DNA of 64,000 nt from Bradyrhizobium diazoefficiens (GCF_016612535.1 NZ_JAENXS010000002.1:2852001-2916000); one strand, 5' to 3'. Positions 18,542 to 27,682 are shown, counted from the stretch's first letter. Program-made: numbers and translations. The notes: generated by a model from the sequence alone, not told the origin.

Positions 18542-19300
18542 TCAGCCTTGCGCCTTCTGGCCCCACTTTTCGAGAATCTTGTCGATGGTGCCGTTGGCCT
18601 TCAGCTTCGCAAGGGACGCATTGATCTTGCCGAGCAGCGCGGCTTCGCCCTTGCGCACGCCAATGCCGACCGAGCCGACGGTGACGGGCTTGTAGCTGTC
18701 GACGAGCCGCACATCGGGAAAGCCGCCCTGCTTCAGATTGTAGGCGAGGATCGGGTAGTCGGCGAAGCCGGCCTTGAGACGGCCGGTGTTCACGTCGCGC
18801 ATGATGTCGGGAATGGTGTCGTAGGCCTTGACGTCGGCGAACAGACCGGACTTCTTCAACGCGTCGACAAAGGCGGTGCCGACCTGGGCGCCGACCGTCT
18901 CGCCCTTCAGCTCCTCCTGCGTGGCATAGGCCTTGGTGTCGGTCTTCGGCACGACGAGACCTTCGCCATAGGTGTAGATCAGGTCCGAGAAGTCGACGAC
19001 TTCCTTGCGCGGCGCGGTGATGAACATCGCAGCGGCAATGATGTCGATCTTGCCGGAGGTCAGCGACGGGATCAGCGCCGAGAACGCCATCGGCTCGATC
19101 TGCACGTTGAGCCCGGCATCCTTGCCGATCTCGGTGACGAGATCGACCATGATGCCCTGGATCGTGTTGGTCTTGGTGTCGAGGAAGGTGAAGGGAATTC
19201 CCGTCGGCGTCGAGCCGACCTTGAGCACTTGCTGCGCCGACGCCGGCACCGCCGCTGCAATTGCGAATGCCGCGACCGCGGCCAGACCAAAACGCTTCAT
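18542..19300 (-). CDS. ABC transporter periplasmic substrate-binding protein (family 3)
   Basis: 252 aa. ATG 19300 follows AGGGGGA; the frame is open to 19339 but has no better site. The signal peptide KRFGLAAVAAFAIAAAVPASAQ is followed by VLKVGSTPTGIPFTFLD and VDLVTEIGKDAGLNVQIEPM, the standard family-3 solute-binding start, and by the VGTAFVDALKK and SVGIGVRKGEAALLGKINASLAKLKANG region near the C-terminus. It delivers an amino acid or amine-like solute to the permease. It is divergent from the XRE-cupin regulator, whose candidate operators lie in the shared 162-nt gap. Confidence 0.92.
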   Translation of the reverse strand: MKRFGLAAVAAFAIAAAVPASAQQVLKVGSTPTGIPFTFLDTKTNTIQGIMVDLVTEIGKDAGLNVQIEPMAFSALIPSLTSGKIDIIAAAMFITAPRKEVVDFSDLIYTYGEGLVVPKTDTKAYATQEELKGETVGAQVGTAFVDALKKSGLFADVKAYDTIPDIMRDVNTGRLKAGFADYPILAYNLKQGGFPDVRLVDSYKPVTVGSVGIGVRKGEAALLGKINASLAKLKANGTIDKILEKWGQKAQG

Positions 19301-19382
19301 CGCATCCCCCTTTGGGTCCGGCCGATGCGGCGCTCGCAAATGTCGTCATCGCAGACATTGCGGGCCGAGCCGTTTCGGCCTA

Positions 19383-19448
19383 TTTTCACCAATATGAAAA
19401 TTTGGTCACACTTTCACGAACGATGCAAGCAGTTTTCATGCACATGAA
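19383..19448. promoter_or_regulatory. Twin operator-like dyads between the transporter operon and its XRE-cupin regulator
   Basis: Two copies of the same dyad lie 50 bp apart: TTTTCA-N6-TGAAAA (19383-19400) and TTTTCA-N6-TGAA (19433-19448), the second embedded in the perfect TTCATG-CA-CATGAA. Both are in the gap between the divergent transporter and regulator genes. A helix-turn-helix dimer site repeated on the same DNA face (about five turns) fits cooperative or looping repression of both promoters by the adjacent regulator. Confidence 0.6.
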
Positions 19449-19462
19449 GGAAGCGGTTTGAC

Positions 19463-20113
19463 GTGAGCGGCGGCAAAAGAATGCGCAAACCGGCCGTGGC
19501 AAAGGCGGCCAGGAAGGTGAAAGCCAAAGCGGCCGAGCCTGCGATGGACGTCGCAGTCGGCCGCCGCATCCGCGATCTCCGGCGTATCAGGCAATTCTCG
19601 CTCGAAACGGTCGCTTCGCGCACGGATCTGTCGATCGGCTTTCTCAGCCAGATCGAGCGCGGCCTGTCGTCACCGTCATTGCGCGTGCTGGCCACGCTTG
19701 CCGACGTGCTCGGCGTCGGCATCGCCGCATTGTTCGGCGCGAGCCCGAGCGCCGATGGCACATCCGATCAAGTCGTCACGCGCGGGCCCCAGCGACCCGA
19801 GCTGAAGCTCTGGCGCACCGGCGTCTCCAAGCAATTGCTCAGCCCTGCGAGTGCCGACAACAAGCTCAATCTGTTTCTGGTGCATCTGGAGCCCGGCGGC
19901 TCAACCGGCGACGAGCTCTACACCCATGACGGCGAGGAAGCCGGCCTCGTGCTCGAAGGCGAGATGATGTTGACGGTGGACAGCGAGACATGGTCGCTGA
20001 GGACCGGCGACAGCTTTCGGTTTGCGAGCCGAAGGCCACATCGGTTTTCGAATCCGGCGCAGGATGCAAAGGCCGTGGTGCTGTGGGTGAATTGTGTGAC
20101 GGGGACGGGGTAG
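19463..20113 (+). CDS. XRE-family regulator with C-terminal cupin domain (PuuR-like)
   Basis: 216 aa, GTG start at 19463. A Lys/Ala-rich leader of about 30 residues precedes the helix-turn-helix (VGRRIRDLRRIRQFSLETVASRTDLSIG... SQIERGLSSPSLRVLATLADVLG, about residues 32-90). The C-terminal half is a cupin (HDGEEAGLVLEGEMMLTVD, RRPHRFSN). PuuR and related XRE-cupin repressors of this build sense polyamines or amino acids and control adjacent catabolic operons. Divergent to the transporter/oxidase operon, it probably represses it and itself through the twin dyads upstream. Confidence 0.88.
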   Translation: MSGGKRMRKPAVAKAARKVKAKAAEPAMDVAVGRRIRDLRRIRQFSLETVASRTDLSIGFLSQIERGLSSPSLRVLATLADVLGVGIAALFGASPSADGTSDQVVTRGPQRPELKLWRTGVSKQLLSPASADNKLNLFLVHLEPGGSTGDELYTHDGEEAGLVLEGEMMLTVDSETWSLRTGDSFRFASRRPHRFSNPAQDAKAVVLWVNCVTGTG

Positions 20114-20149
20114 CTTTCCGCCTCACGCCACGAGCACAACACCAACCCC

Positions 20150-20233
20150 GTCATTGCGAGCGAAGCGAAGCAATCCAGAGTCTCGCGGCGGACGCCGTCT
20201 GGATTGCTTCGTCGCTTAGCTCCTCGCAATGAC
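20150..20233. repeat. Long inverted repeat (Bradyrhizobium-type palindrome)
   Basis: GTCATTGCGAG (20150-20160) pairs with CTCGCAATGAC (20223-20233), and the inner arms GAAGCAATCCAGA and TCTGGATTGCTTC extend the stem almost to a central GC-rich loop. It sits between convergent genes, consistent with a transposable palindromic element or bidirectional terminator. Confidence 0.78.
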
Positions 20234-20247
20234 GAGTGGATGGAGTC

Positions 20248-21513
20248 TTAGCCAAATCGATGATTATATCGATCCACCGTCAGCGCACCCACATCGACCT
20301 CCGGTTTCTTGCCCGACAGCATGTCCGCGAGCACGCGACCGGAGCCGCAGGACATGGTCCAGCCGAGCGTGCCGTGGCCGGTGTTGAGGTGGAGATTGGC
20401 ATATTGCGTCGGGCCGATCACGGGCGGACCGTCCGGCGTCATCGGGCGCAGGCCGCTCCAGAACGCCGCCTTGGAGAGATCGCCGCCGCGCGGGAACAGA
20501 TCGGTCAGCGAGTGATCAAGCGTGGCGCGACGCGCATCGTAGAGTTTGGTCGAAAAGCCGGATATCTCGGCGGTGCCGCCGACGCGGATGCGATCCCCTA
20601 AGCGCGTGATCGCGACCTTGTAGCTTTCGTCCATCACGGTCGATTCCGGCGCGCCGGAAGCATCCTTGATCGGCACCGTGATCGAATAGCCCTTCACCGG
20701 ATAGACCGGCAGCGAGATGCCGAGCGGCGCGACCAACCGCGACGAATAGCTTCCGAGCGCAAGGACGTAAGCGTCCGCCTGCAACATCCCGGCGCTCGTC
20801 GCAACGCCGCTAACGCGCGTGCCGTTGGTGACGATGCGGTCGATGCCGGTGTCGAACATGAAGCGGACGCCGAGCGCCTCGGCATGCTTGGCCAGCGCCT
20901 GCGTGAACATGTGGCAGTCGCCGGTCTCGTCCTGCGGCAGCCGAAGTCCGCCGGCGAACTTCTCCTTCACGCCGGCAAGCGCCGGCTCGACCGCGATGCA
21001 GCCCTCGCGGTTCAGCACCTCGAAGGGCACGCCATACTGCTTGAGCACGGCGATGTCCTCAGCCGTCCCGTCGAGCTGGGCCTGGTAGCGGAACAGCTGC
21101 AGCGTGCCCTGCGAACGCTCGTCATATTGAATGCCGATGTCGCGGCGCAGATCGCGCAGGCAGTCGCGGCTGTACTCCGCGATCGGGATCATCCGGCTCT
21201 TGTTGACCGCATAGCGCGCGCTGGTGCAGTTGCGCAGCATCTTGAGCAGCCAGACCCACATCACCGGATCGAGCTTCGGCCGGATCACCAGCGGACCGTG
21301 CTTCATCAAGAGCCACTTGACCGCCTTCACCGGCACGCCGGGACCGGCCCATGGCGACGAATAGCCGGGCGACACTTCGCCGGCATTGGCAAAAGACGTC
21401 TCCAGCGCCGGTTCGGGTTGACGGTCGACGACCGTCACCTCATGGCCGGCACGTGCGAGGTAGTAGGCAGAGGTGACGCCGATGACACCGCTGCCGAGGA
21501 TCAGAACTTTCAC
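20248..21513 (-). CDS. dadA: D-amino-acid dehydrogenase
   Basis: 421 aa, strongly like DadA over its full length: the dinucleotide fold [81 protein letters not shown] and the C-terminal [17 protein letters not shown]. It oxidises D-amino acids (classically D-Ala from L-Ala racemisation) to 2-oxo acids and feeds electrons to the respiratory chain on the inner membrane. No alanine racemase is adjacent. The transaminase gene upstream on the same strand (70 nt gap) suggests a combined amino-acid degradation unit. Confidence 0.9.
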   Translation of the reverse strand: MKVLILGSGVIGVTSAYYLARAGHEVTVVDRQPEPALETSFANAGEVSPGYSSPWAGPGVPVKAVKWLLMKHGPLVIRPKLDPVMWVWLLKMLRNCTSARYAVNKSRMIPIAEYSRDCLRDLRRDIGIQYDERSQGTLQLFRYQAQLDGTAEDIAVLKQYGVPFEVLNREGCIAVEPALAGVKEKFAGGLRLPQDETGDCHMFTQALAKHAEALGVRFMFDTGIDRIVTNGTRVSGVATSAGMLQADAYVLALGSYSSRLVAPLGISLPVYPVKGYSITVPIKDASGAPESTVMDESYKVAITRLGDRIRVGGTAEISGFSTKLYDARRATLDHSLTDLFPRGGDLSKAAFWSGLRPMTPDGPPVIGPTQYANLHLNTGHGTLGWTMSCGSGRVLADMLSGKKPEVDVGALTVDRYNHRFG

Positions 21514-21583
21514 GCTTGGTCAAACTCCCGCGGCATCACGCTCGCCGCTGCAAGGAAACTACTCGCAACGGCGAGAGCAATTA

Positions 21584-22912
21584 TCAGGCCACCCGCTTGA
21601 TGGCGTCGCCGAGGATCGACACGATGTCGTCGATGTGGCTCTTCTCGACGATGAGAGGCGGCGACAACGCGAAGCTATCGCCGCTCATGCGGAAATACAG
21701 CCCGCGATTGAAGCAGTCCACCATGACGTCGTAGCCGCGCCCACCGACCGCGCCCTCGCGCGGCGACAGCTCGACCGCGCCCATCAGGCCGCAATTGCGG
21801 ATATCGATGACATTGGGCAGGCCCTTCAGCGAATGCAGCGCATCGCGCCAGTACTCCGCGATCGAGGCGCCGCGCGTGAGCAGGCCTTCGTCCTTGTAGA
21901 TGTCGAGCGTCGCGATGCCCGCCGCACAGGCGACCGGATGGGCCGAATAGGTGTAGCCGTGGAACAGCTCCATCATGTTTTCCGGGCCGACCATCATGGC
22001 GTCGTGCACCTTGCGATGGGCGAACACCGCGCCGCAGGGAACGGTGCCGTTGGTGATGCCCTTGGCCGTCGTCATCATATCAGGCGTGACGCCGAAGAAA
22101 TCGGCGGCGAATGGCGTACCGAGGCGACCGAAGCCGGTAATGACCTCATCGAAAATCAGGAGGATGCCGTGCTTGTCGCAGATCTCGCGCAGGCGCTGCA
22201 GATAGCCCTTCGGCGGCGGCAGCACTGCGGTCGAGCCCGGCACCGGCTCGACGATGACGGCCGCAATCGTCTCGGCGCCGTGCAGGGCCACCAGGCGCTC
22301 GAGATCATCGGCGAGCTCCGCGCCATGCTCGGGCTGATCCTTGGCGAAGGCGTTGCGCGCGAGATCATGGGTATGGCGGATGTGGTCGACGCCCGGCAGA
22401 AGGGTCGCGAAGGCGCGGCGGTTGGCGACCATGCCGCCGACCGACGTGCCGCCGAAGCCGACGCCGTGATAGCCGCGTTCGCGGCCAATCAAGCGGGTGC
22501 GGCTCGCCTGGCCATTGGCGCGGTGATAGGCGAGCGCGATCTTCAGCGCGGTATCGACCGATTCAGAGCCGGAATTGGTGAAGAAGATGCGATCAAGGCC
22601 CTTCGGCGCGATCTCGGCGAGGCGCTCGGCGAAGTCGAACGCGAGCGGATGGCCCATCTGGAACGACGGCGCGAAGTCCAGCGTCATCAGCTGCCGCTCG
22701 ACCGCGGCCGCGATCTGCTTGCGACCGTGGCCGGCGTTGACGCACCACAGGCCAGCCGAGCCGTCGATCACCTTGCGGCCGTCGACGGTGGTGTAATGCA
22801 TGCCCTCGGCCGAGGAGAACAGGCGCGGCGCCTTCTTGAACTGACGATTGGCCGTGAACGGCATCCAGAACGAGTCGGTCTTGATAGTGTTCGGAATCTG
22901 ATGAAGGGTCAC
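21584..22912 (-). CDS. Class III omega-amino-acid:pyruvate aminotransferase
   Basis: 442 aa PLP enzyme. Motifs: FFTNSGSESVDTALKIA, GYHGVGFGGTSVGG, the PLP-binding LLIFDEVITGFGRLG with the Asp for the pyridine nitrogen, and TTAKGITNGTVP with the Schiff-base Lys. The FWMPFTANRQFK start and VMVDCFNRGLYFRMSGDSFALSPPL end are those of beta-alanine:pyruvate transaminases. It likely moves the amino group of beta-alanine, GABA or diamine-derived omega-amino acids to pyruvate, giving alanine, which would suit the neighbouring DadA-linked alanine metabolism. It is divergent from an XRE-cupin regulator. Confidence 0.88.
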   Translation of the reverse strand: MTLHQIPNTIKTDSFWMPFTANRQFKKAPRLFSSAEGMHYTTVDGRKVIDGSAGLWCVNAGHGRKQIAAAVERQLMTLDFAPSFQMGHPLAFDFAERLAEIAPKGLDRIFFTNSGSESVDTALKIALAYHRANGQASRTRLIGRERGYHGVGFGGTSVGGMVANRRAFATLLPGVDHIRHTHDLARNAFAKDQPEHGAELADDLERLVALHGAETIAAVIVEPVPGSTAVLPPPKGYLQRLREICDKHGILLIFDEVITGFGRLGTPFAADFFGVTPDMMTTAKGITNGTVPCGAVFAHRKVHDAMMVGPENMMELFHGYTYSAHPVACAAGIATLDIYKDEGLLTRGASIAEYWRDALHSLKGLPNVIDIRNCGLMGAVELSPREGAVGGRGYDVMVDCFNRGLYFRMSGDSFALSPPLIVEKSHIDDIVSILGDAIKRVA

Positions 22913-23023
22913 GGGCCACGCTCCTTTGCTGACGACCTAGCAGAGCCACGGCTTCGAAAGCCCAACAAGTCCTTTTCTGCGCTTCCGCAACCCATTGATT
23001 TGACTAGGCCCGCTGGTCCATAT

Positions 23024-23038
23024 TTGCGCAATCCGCAA
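23024..23038. promoter_or_regulatory. Inverted repeat TTGCG-N5-CGCAA, candidate operator
   Basis: A perfect 5-bp-arm dyad lies 23 bp before the XRE-cupin gene, in the 149-nt gap divergent from the aminotransferase. A weaker related dyad, TGCG-N4-CGCA, occurs at 22978-22989. Both are plausible binding sites for the adjacent regulator, controlling both directions. Confidence 0.45.
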
Positions 23039-23061
23039 CACATGCAACAGGGACCAGCGGC

Positions 23062-23610
23062 ATGAGCGTCGACATCGGTGGACGGCTGCGCTTCATCCGG
23101 GCCCACCACAAGCTGTCACAGCGGGAACTCGCCAAGCGCGCCGGCGTCACCAATTCGACGATCTCGCTGATCGAATCCAACCAGATGAACCCGTCGGTCG
23201 GCGCGCTCAAGCGCATCCTCGACGGCATCCCGATGGGGCTCGCCGAGTTCTTCGCGCTGGAGCCCGAGACACGGCGGAAGATCTTCTACCGCTCGGAAGA
23301 GCTGACCGAGGTCGGCAAGAAGCCGATCTCCTATCGTCAGATTGGCGACAATCTGTTCGGCCGCAGCCTGCAGATTTTGAAGGAGCGCTACGAGCCCGGC
23401 AGCGACACCGGGCGCGTGCATCTCGTCCATGACGGCGAAGAGGGCGGCATCGTGATCTCCGGAAAGCTCGAAGTCACCGTCGAGGACGAGCGCCGCATCC
23501 TCAATCCCGGCGACGCCTATTATTTCGAGAGCCGCCGCCCGCATCGCTTCCGTTGCGTCGGCGGCAAGCCGTGCGAAGTAATTTCTGCCTGCACGCCGCC
23601 GACGTTTTGA
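23062..23610 (+). CDS. XRE-family regulator with C-terminal cupin domain
   Basis: 182 aa. The helix-turn-helix occupies about residues 6-62 (LRFIRAHHKLSQRELAKRAG, NSTISLIESNQMNPSVGALKRIL) and the cupin about 105-175 (HDGEEGGIVISGKLEVTVEDE, YFESRRPHRFRC). It is a second PuuR-like regulator, lacking the basic leader of the first. Divergence from the omega-aminotransferase gene suggests that it governs that gene and dadA in response to an amine or amino acid. Confidence 0.88.
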   Translation: MSVDIGGRLRFIRAHHKLSQRELAKRAGVTNSTISLIESNQMNPSVGALKRILDGIPMGLAEFFALEPETRRKIFYRSEELTEVGKKPISYRQIGDNLFGRSLQILKERYEPGSDTGRVHLVHDGEEGGIVISGKLEVTVEDERRILNPGDAYYFESRRPHRFRCVGGKPCEVISACTPPTF

Positions 23611-23638
23611 GGCGGGCGGAAGTCGCCCGCGGCCTCCC

Positions 23639-25900
23639 TCAGAGCTGCGTCAGCAGCTCCTCGATCCGGATCGGGAAACGACGCACCCGCACGCCGGTCG
23701 CGTGCCAGACGGCATTGGCGACCGCGCCGGCGCTCCCCGTAATGCCGATCTCGCCGACACCCTTGATGCCGAGCGCATTCACATGCGGATCGTGCTCCTC
23801 GACGGTGATCACGTCGAGCGGCGGCACGTCGGCATTTACCGGGACATGGTACTCGGCGAGATTGGCGTTCATGATTCTGCCGGTGCGGCGGTCGGTGATC
23901 GCTTCCTCATGCAGCGCGAACGACATGCCCCAGATCATGCCGCCGAACAGCTGGCTCTTCACCAGATGCGGGTTGACGATGCGCCCCGCAGCGAAGGCGC
24001 CGACCATGCGGGTGGCCCGGATCTGGCCGAGTTCGGGATCGACCTTCACCTCCGCGAACACCACGCCATGGGCGTGCATCGCGTATTCCTCCATCGCCGC
24101 GGGGTTCGGCGCGCCGGTGCCGCTCGCTTCGACCTCGGCGACGCCGGCGCGGGCGAGGATTTCGGCGTAGCTCTCGCTCCGGCTGTCGTCGTCGCGCCGG
24201 ACCAACTTGCCATCGCGCGCAATGACACCGGCGTTGCCGGCGCCGAACAGCGGCGAGCGCTCGTCGTTAGTGGCGAGGTCGGCAAGCTTGGCGGTGACAG
24301 CCGCGCCGGCGTTGTGGATCGCCGCACCCGCGGTCGCGGTGTGCGCCGAGCCACCGGCGATACCGGCATCGGGCAGATCGGACGTACCGGCCTTGAATTC
24401 GACGCGGTCGATGTCGAGACCAAGTTCATCGGCCGCGATCTGCGCGAGCGCGGTCCAGGCGCCCTGCCCCATGTCATGCGCGCCGATCTCCATGGCGCCG
24501 GAGCCGTCGCGGCGGATCACCGCGCGCGCTTGCGCCTGGAACATCAGCGCGGGGAACGTCGCGGTACCCATGCCCCAGCCGACCAGGAGGCCGGCATCGT
24601 CGCGCATCTGCCGCGGCTGAAGCGAACGCTTCGACCAGCCGAAGCGCGCCGCACCCTGCTCGTAGCAGGCACGCAGTGCTTTCGAGGAAAACGGTTTGCC
24701 CGTGATCGGCTCGACCTCGGCATAGTTCTTCAGCCGGAACGCGAGCGGATCGATCCCGCAGGCCCACGCCATCTCGTCGATCGCACTTTCCAGCGCAATC
24801 GAGCCCGTCGCCTCGCCAGGCGCGCGCATGAACAGCGGCGTGCCGGTGTTGACGCGCACGGCATCGTGCGAGGTGCGGATGGCGGGCGCCGCATAGAGCG
24901 TGTGCGACGCGTCGGCGGCCGGCTCATAGAAATCGTCGAACGTGCTCGACACGGTTCTGGCGTGGTGATCGAGCGCGGTCAGGCGCCCCTCACCATCGGC
25001 GCCGATCCGCAAGCGCTGGCGCGTCGGCGCGCGGTGGCCAACCGGTCCATACATCTGCTCACGGCGCAGCACGAGCTTGACCGGCTTGCCAACCAGCTTT
25101 GCGGCCATCACGCCGAGCACGGGAGGACCAGCCATCAGCCCCTTGGAGCCAAAACCGCCGCCGAGGAACGGACTGCGAATATGGATCTTGTCCGGTGCGA
25201 TCCCGAACAGCTCGGCGATGCGTCCCAGCGATAGCATCAAGCCCTGGGTCGGCATGTCGACCGACAGATTGTCGCCGTCCCAATGGGCGACGATCGCGTG
25301 CGGCTCCATGGCGTTGTGATATTGCGGCGGCGTCTCGTAGATCGCCTCGATCCGCTTGTCCGCGGCCGCGAGGCCCGCCTCGACATCTCCGCGATGATTT
25401 TCCGTGGGATTGCCGACACCGACGACCGGCGGCACGTAACTTTCGCCGGCATCGAGCCCGATGAGCGCAGGCAGCACCTCATAGCGCGGCGCCAGCAGCA
25501 CCGCGCCTTCCGTCGCTGCCTCGAGCGTCTCGGCGATCACGACCGCGATCGGCTGGTTGGCGTAGCGGACCTCGTTGCTCTGCAACACCTCCATCCGGAA
25601 TACGAAGGGATTGGTCTTGATTTCGGGATCAATCGCGAGTTGCGGCTTGTGGTCCGGCGTCATGACGTCGACGACGTCGGGATGACGCTTGGCCGCAGCG
25701 ACATCGAGCGAGGTCACGCGGCCATGCGCGATGCTGGACACGGCCATCACCGCAAACAGCATGCCGGGCGGGTGATTGTCGGCGGCATAAGTCGCCTGCC
25801 CCTTGACCTTGAGCACGCCGTCGCGGCGGGTCAGCGGCTGGCCGATGCTCGAGCCGTGTCGGAGATGGGCGGGAGCGCTGGTAAGATTGAGCTCAGGCAT
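23639..25900 (-). CDS. Molybdenum hydroxylase large subunit (xanthine dehydrogenase/aldehyde oxidase family)
   Basis: 753 aa from ATG 25900, which overlaps the FAD-subunit stop by 8 nt; the frame is open to 25975. It carries the Mo-pterin-binding domains: a DGVLKVKGQATYAAD start, PFLGGGFGSKG, HRAPTRQRLR, MRAPGEATGSIALESAIDEMA, AHDMGQGAWTALAQIAADELG and the C-terminal GVGEIGITGSAGAVANAV, where the active-site Glu is expected. The set resembles PaoC/YagR-type aldehyde-oxidising enzymes. The substrate is probably an aldehyde or N-heterocycle. Confidence 0.9.
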   Translation of the reverse strand: MPELNLTSAPAHLRHGSSIGQPLTRRDGVLKVKGQATYAADNHPPGMLFAVMAVSSIAHGRVTSLDVAAAKRHPDVVDVMTPDHKPQLAIDPEIKTNPFVFRMEVLQSNEVRYANQPIAVVIAETLEAATEGAVLLAPRYEVLPALIGLDAGESYVPPVVGVGNPTENHRGDVEAGLAAADKRIEAIYETPPQYHNAMEPHAIVAHWDGDNLSVDMPTQGLMLSLGRIAELFGIAPDKIHIRSPFLGGGFGSKGLMAGPPVLGVMAAKLVGKPVKLVLRREQMYGPVGHRAPTRQRLRIGADGEGRLTALDHHARTVSSTFDDFYEPAADASHTLYAAPAIRTSHDAVRVNTGTPLFMRAPGEATGSIALESAIDEMAWACGIDPLAFRLKNYAEVEPITGKPFSSKALRACYEQGAARFGWSKRSLQPRQMRDDAGLLVGWGMGTATFPALMFQAQARAVIRRDGSGAMEIGAHDMGQGAWTALAQIAADELGLDIDRVEFKAGTSDLPDAGIAGGSAHTATAGAAIHNAGAAVTAKLADLATNDERSPLFGAGNAGVIARDGKLVRRDDDSRSESYAEILARAGVAEVEASGTGAPNPAAMEEYAMHAHGVVFAEVKVDPELGQIRATRMVGAFAAGRIVNPHLVKSQLFGGMIWGMSFALHEEAITDRRTGRIMNANLAEYHVPVNADVPPLDVITVEEHDPHVNALGIKGVGEIGITGSAGAVANAVWHATGVRVRRFPIRIEELLTQL

Positions 25901-26948
25901 GGATGGCTCCGGAGGTCGAGGCAAAGGGAGAGGCCGGCAGCGCCGGGATACGCGCGGGCGTACCGGCAGTGGCAAGGGTCAACGCGCGCACGACGATGCG
26001 GCGCGCCAGCTCGATCTTGTAGCCGTTGTCGCCGGACGGCGTGGCGTCGGCGAGCGCGCGCCAGGCGGCTTCCTGGAAGGCATCTGCCGTCGGTGCGACG
26101 TCCCTGAGCACATCCTCCGCGGCCCGGGCACGCCAGGGCTTTGCGGCGACGCCGCCGAGCGCGAGCCGCGCTTCCGCGATCTTGCCGTTCTCGATCCGCA
26201 GCGCCGCCGCGGCCGAGACGATCGCGAACGCATAAGACGTACGCTCGCGGACCTTGAGATAGCGCGCATGGGCGGCAAATCCGCGCGCAACAGGCGGCAG
26301 GCGCACCGCGACGATCAGATCACCGGGCTCGAGCCCGGATTCACGCTCGGGCGAATTGCCAGGCAGGCGATGCAATTCCTCGAGCGCAATTTCGCGGCGG
26401 CCGCCTTTGCCCTCGATCTCGACGATCGCGTCGAGCGCGGCCAGCGGCACGCAGAAGTCGGACGGATTGGTCGCGATGCAGCTCTCGCTCCAGCCGAGCA
26501 CGGCATGCGTCCGGTTCTCGCCGTCGCGCGCATCGCAGCCGCTGCCAGCCTCACGCTTGTTGCAGCGGCTAGCGGTGTCGTAGAAATACGCACAGCGCGT
26601 CCGTTGCAGGAGATTGCCGCCCACCGTCGCAGCATTGCGCAATTGCGCCGATGCGCCGGAGAGAAGCGCCTCGGCGACGGCTGGATAGGCCTTCGCGAAC
26701 TCTGAATCATGCGCAAGATCGGCGTTGCTCACGAGCGCGCCGATACGCGACGCGCCATCGGCGAGATGCTCGATCCGGTCGAGTCCGTCGAGATGCGAAA
26801 CGTCGACCAGCCGATCCGGACGGCTGATATTGCCTTTCATCAGGTCGAGCAGATTGGTGCCGGCGGCGAGATAGGCCGCGCCCGGCTGGGCGGCGGCGGC
26901 AATGGCCTCGGCGACCGTGGCGGGCCTGACATAATCGAACCGTTTCAT
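25893..26948 (-). CDS. Molybdenum hydroxylase FAD-binding subunit with extra Cys cluster
   Basis: 351 aa. FAD-binding loops AAGTNLLDLMKGNI and ATVGGNLLQRTRC are present. Between them and the C-terminal CO-dehydrogenase flavoprotein domain lies a Cys-rich insert (CAYFYDTASRCNKREAGSGCDA) like the one that carries a [4Fe-4S] cluster in PaoB and in 4-hydroxybenzoyl-CoA reductase. ATG 26948 overlaps the iron-sulfur subunit stop by 4 nt, and the 3' end overlaps the large-subunit gene, so all three are translationally coupled. Confidence 0.9.
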   Translation of the reverse strand: MKRFDYVRPATVAEAIAAAAQPGAAYLAAGTNLLDLMKGNISRPDRLVDVSHLDGLDRIEHLADGASRIGALVSNADLAHDSEFAKAYPAVAEALLSGASAQLRNAATVGGNLLQRTRCAYFYDTASRCNKREAGSGCDARDGENRTHAVLGWSESCIATNPSDFCVPLAALDAIVEIEGKGGRREIALEELHRLPGNSPERESGLEPGDLIVAVRLPPVARGFAAHARYLKVRERTSYAFAIVSAAAALRIENGKIAEARLALGGVAAKPWRARAAEDVLRDVAPTADAFQEAAWRALADATPSGDNGYKIELARRIVVRALTLATAGTPARIPALPASPFASTSGAIHA

Positions 26949-27442
26949 GCCGAGCGCCTCTGGTTGGATTCGTCGGCACCGGCCTGCGCCTCGAGCACGG
27001 CATCGACGATGCCGGCATAGGCGCCGCAGCGGCAGAGATTGCCGCTCATGCATTCGCGGATGCGTTCGGGATCGCTGCCGGCCTGGGCTTCCTGCATCAT
27101 GCCGATCGCGCTCATGATCTGGCCGGGCGTGCAGAAGCCGCACTGAAATCCGTCATGGGCGATGAAGGCGGCCTGGACGGGATGAAGCTGGTCGCCGCGC
27201 GCGATACCCTCGATGGTGAGGATGTCGGCGCCGTCATGGCTGATGGCAAGCGCGAGGCAGGAATTGATGCGCTTGCCGTCGACGAGAATGGTGCAGGCGC
27301 CGCACTGGCCGCGGTCGCATCCCTTCTTGGTTCCGGTGAGATGGAGGCGCTCACGCAGGAGATCGAGCAGCGTGACGCGCGGATCGTCGAGGACGAAGTC
27401 GCGCCGCGCACCGTTCACGGTGAGGCTGATGGAGTGGTTCAT
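26945..27442 (-). CDS. Molybdenum hydroxylase [2Fe-2S] subunit
   Basis: 165 aa. The N-terminal plant-type ferredoxin cluster motif CDRGQCGACTILVDG and the C-terminal cluster FQCGFCTPGQIM plus CMSGNLCRCGAY are complete. No Tat (RR) signal is visible at the N-terminus, so unlike PaoA of E. coli the complex is predicted to stay in the cytoplasm. It is first in the operon, divergent from the TetR gene. Confidence 0.92.
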   Translation of the reverse strand: MNHSISLTVNGARRDFVLDDPRVTLLDLLRERLHLTGTKKGCDRGQCGACTILVDGKRINSCLALAISHDGADILTIEGIARGDQLHPVQAAFIAHDGFQCGFCTPGQIMSAIGMMQEAQAGSDPERIRECMSGNLCRCGAYAGIVDAVLEAQAGADESNQRRSA

Positions 27443-27517
27443 ATAAAGCTCCGATCAGATATGGACATAGCTCATCGCTCAGCGCGCCACCGCCGTGGCC
27501 GCCGTCGATTTCGCGCC

Positions 27518-27536
27518 GCCCGGACATGTTCCGGGC
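27518..27536. promoter_or_regulatory. Inverted repeat in the molybdenum-hydroxylase/TetR divergent gap
   Basis: GCCCGG-N7-CCGGGC lies in the 240-nt intergenic region between the three-subunit oxidase operon and the TetR regulator. It could be an operator for that regulator or an RNA hairpin in the oxidase leader. It is weakly supported because GC-rich palindromes are frequent here. No other clear element is seen in this gap. Confidence 0.3.
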
Positions 27537-27682
27537 CGGCGCTCAGCGAAGATACGGAGGCTGCCTCCGCTTAACAAGGGCCGCGGAGAAATAATTGGAA
27601 TTCGTCAAAAGCCCGTGCGCAGACAACGCGATGCAGCTAGCTAAGGGTTCAATCTAACCAATTCGTGATCTACATTGCCGGT

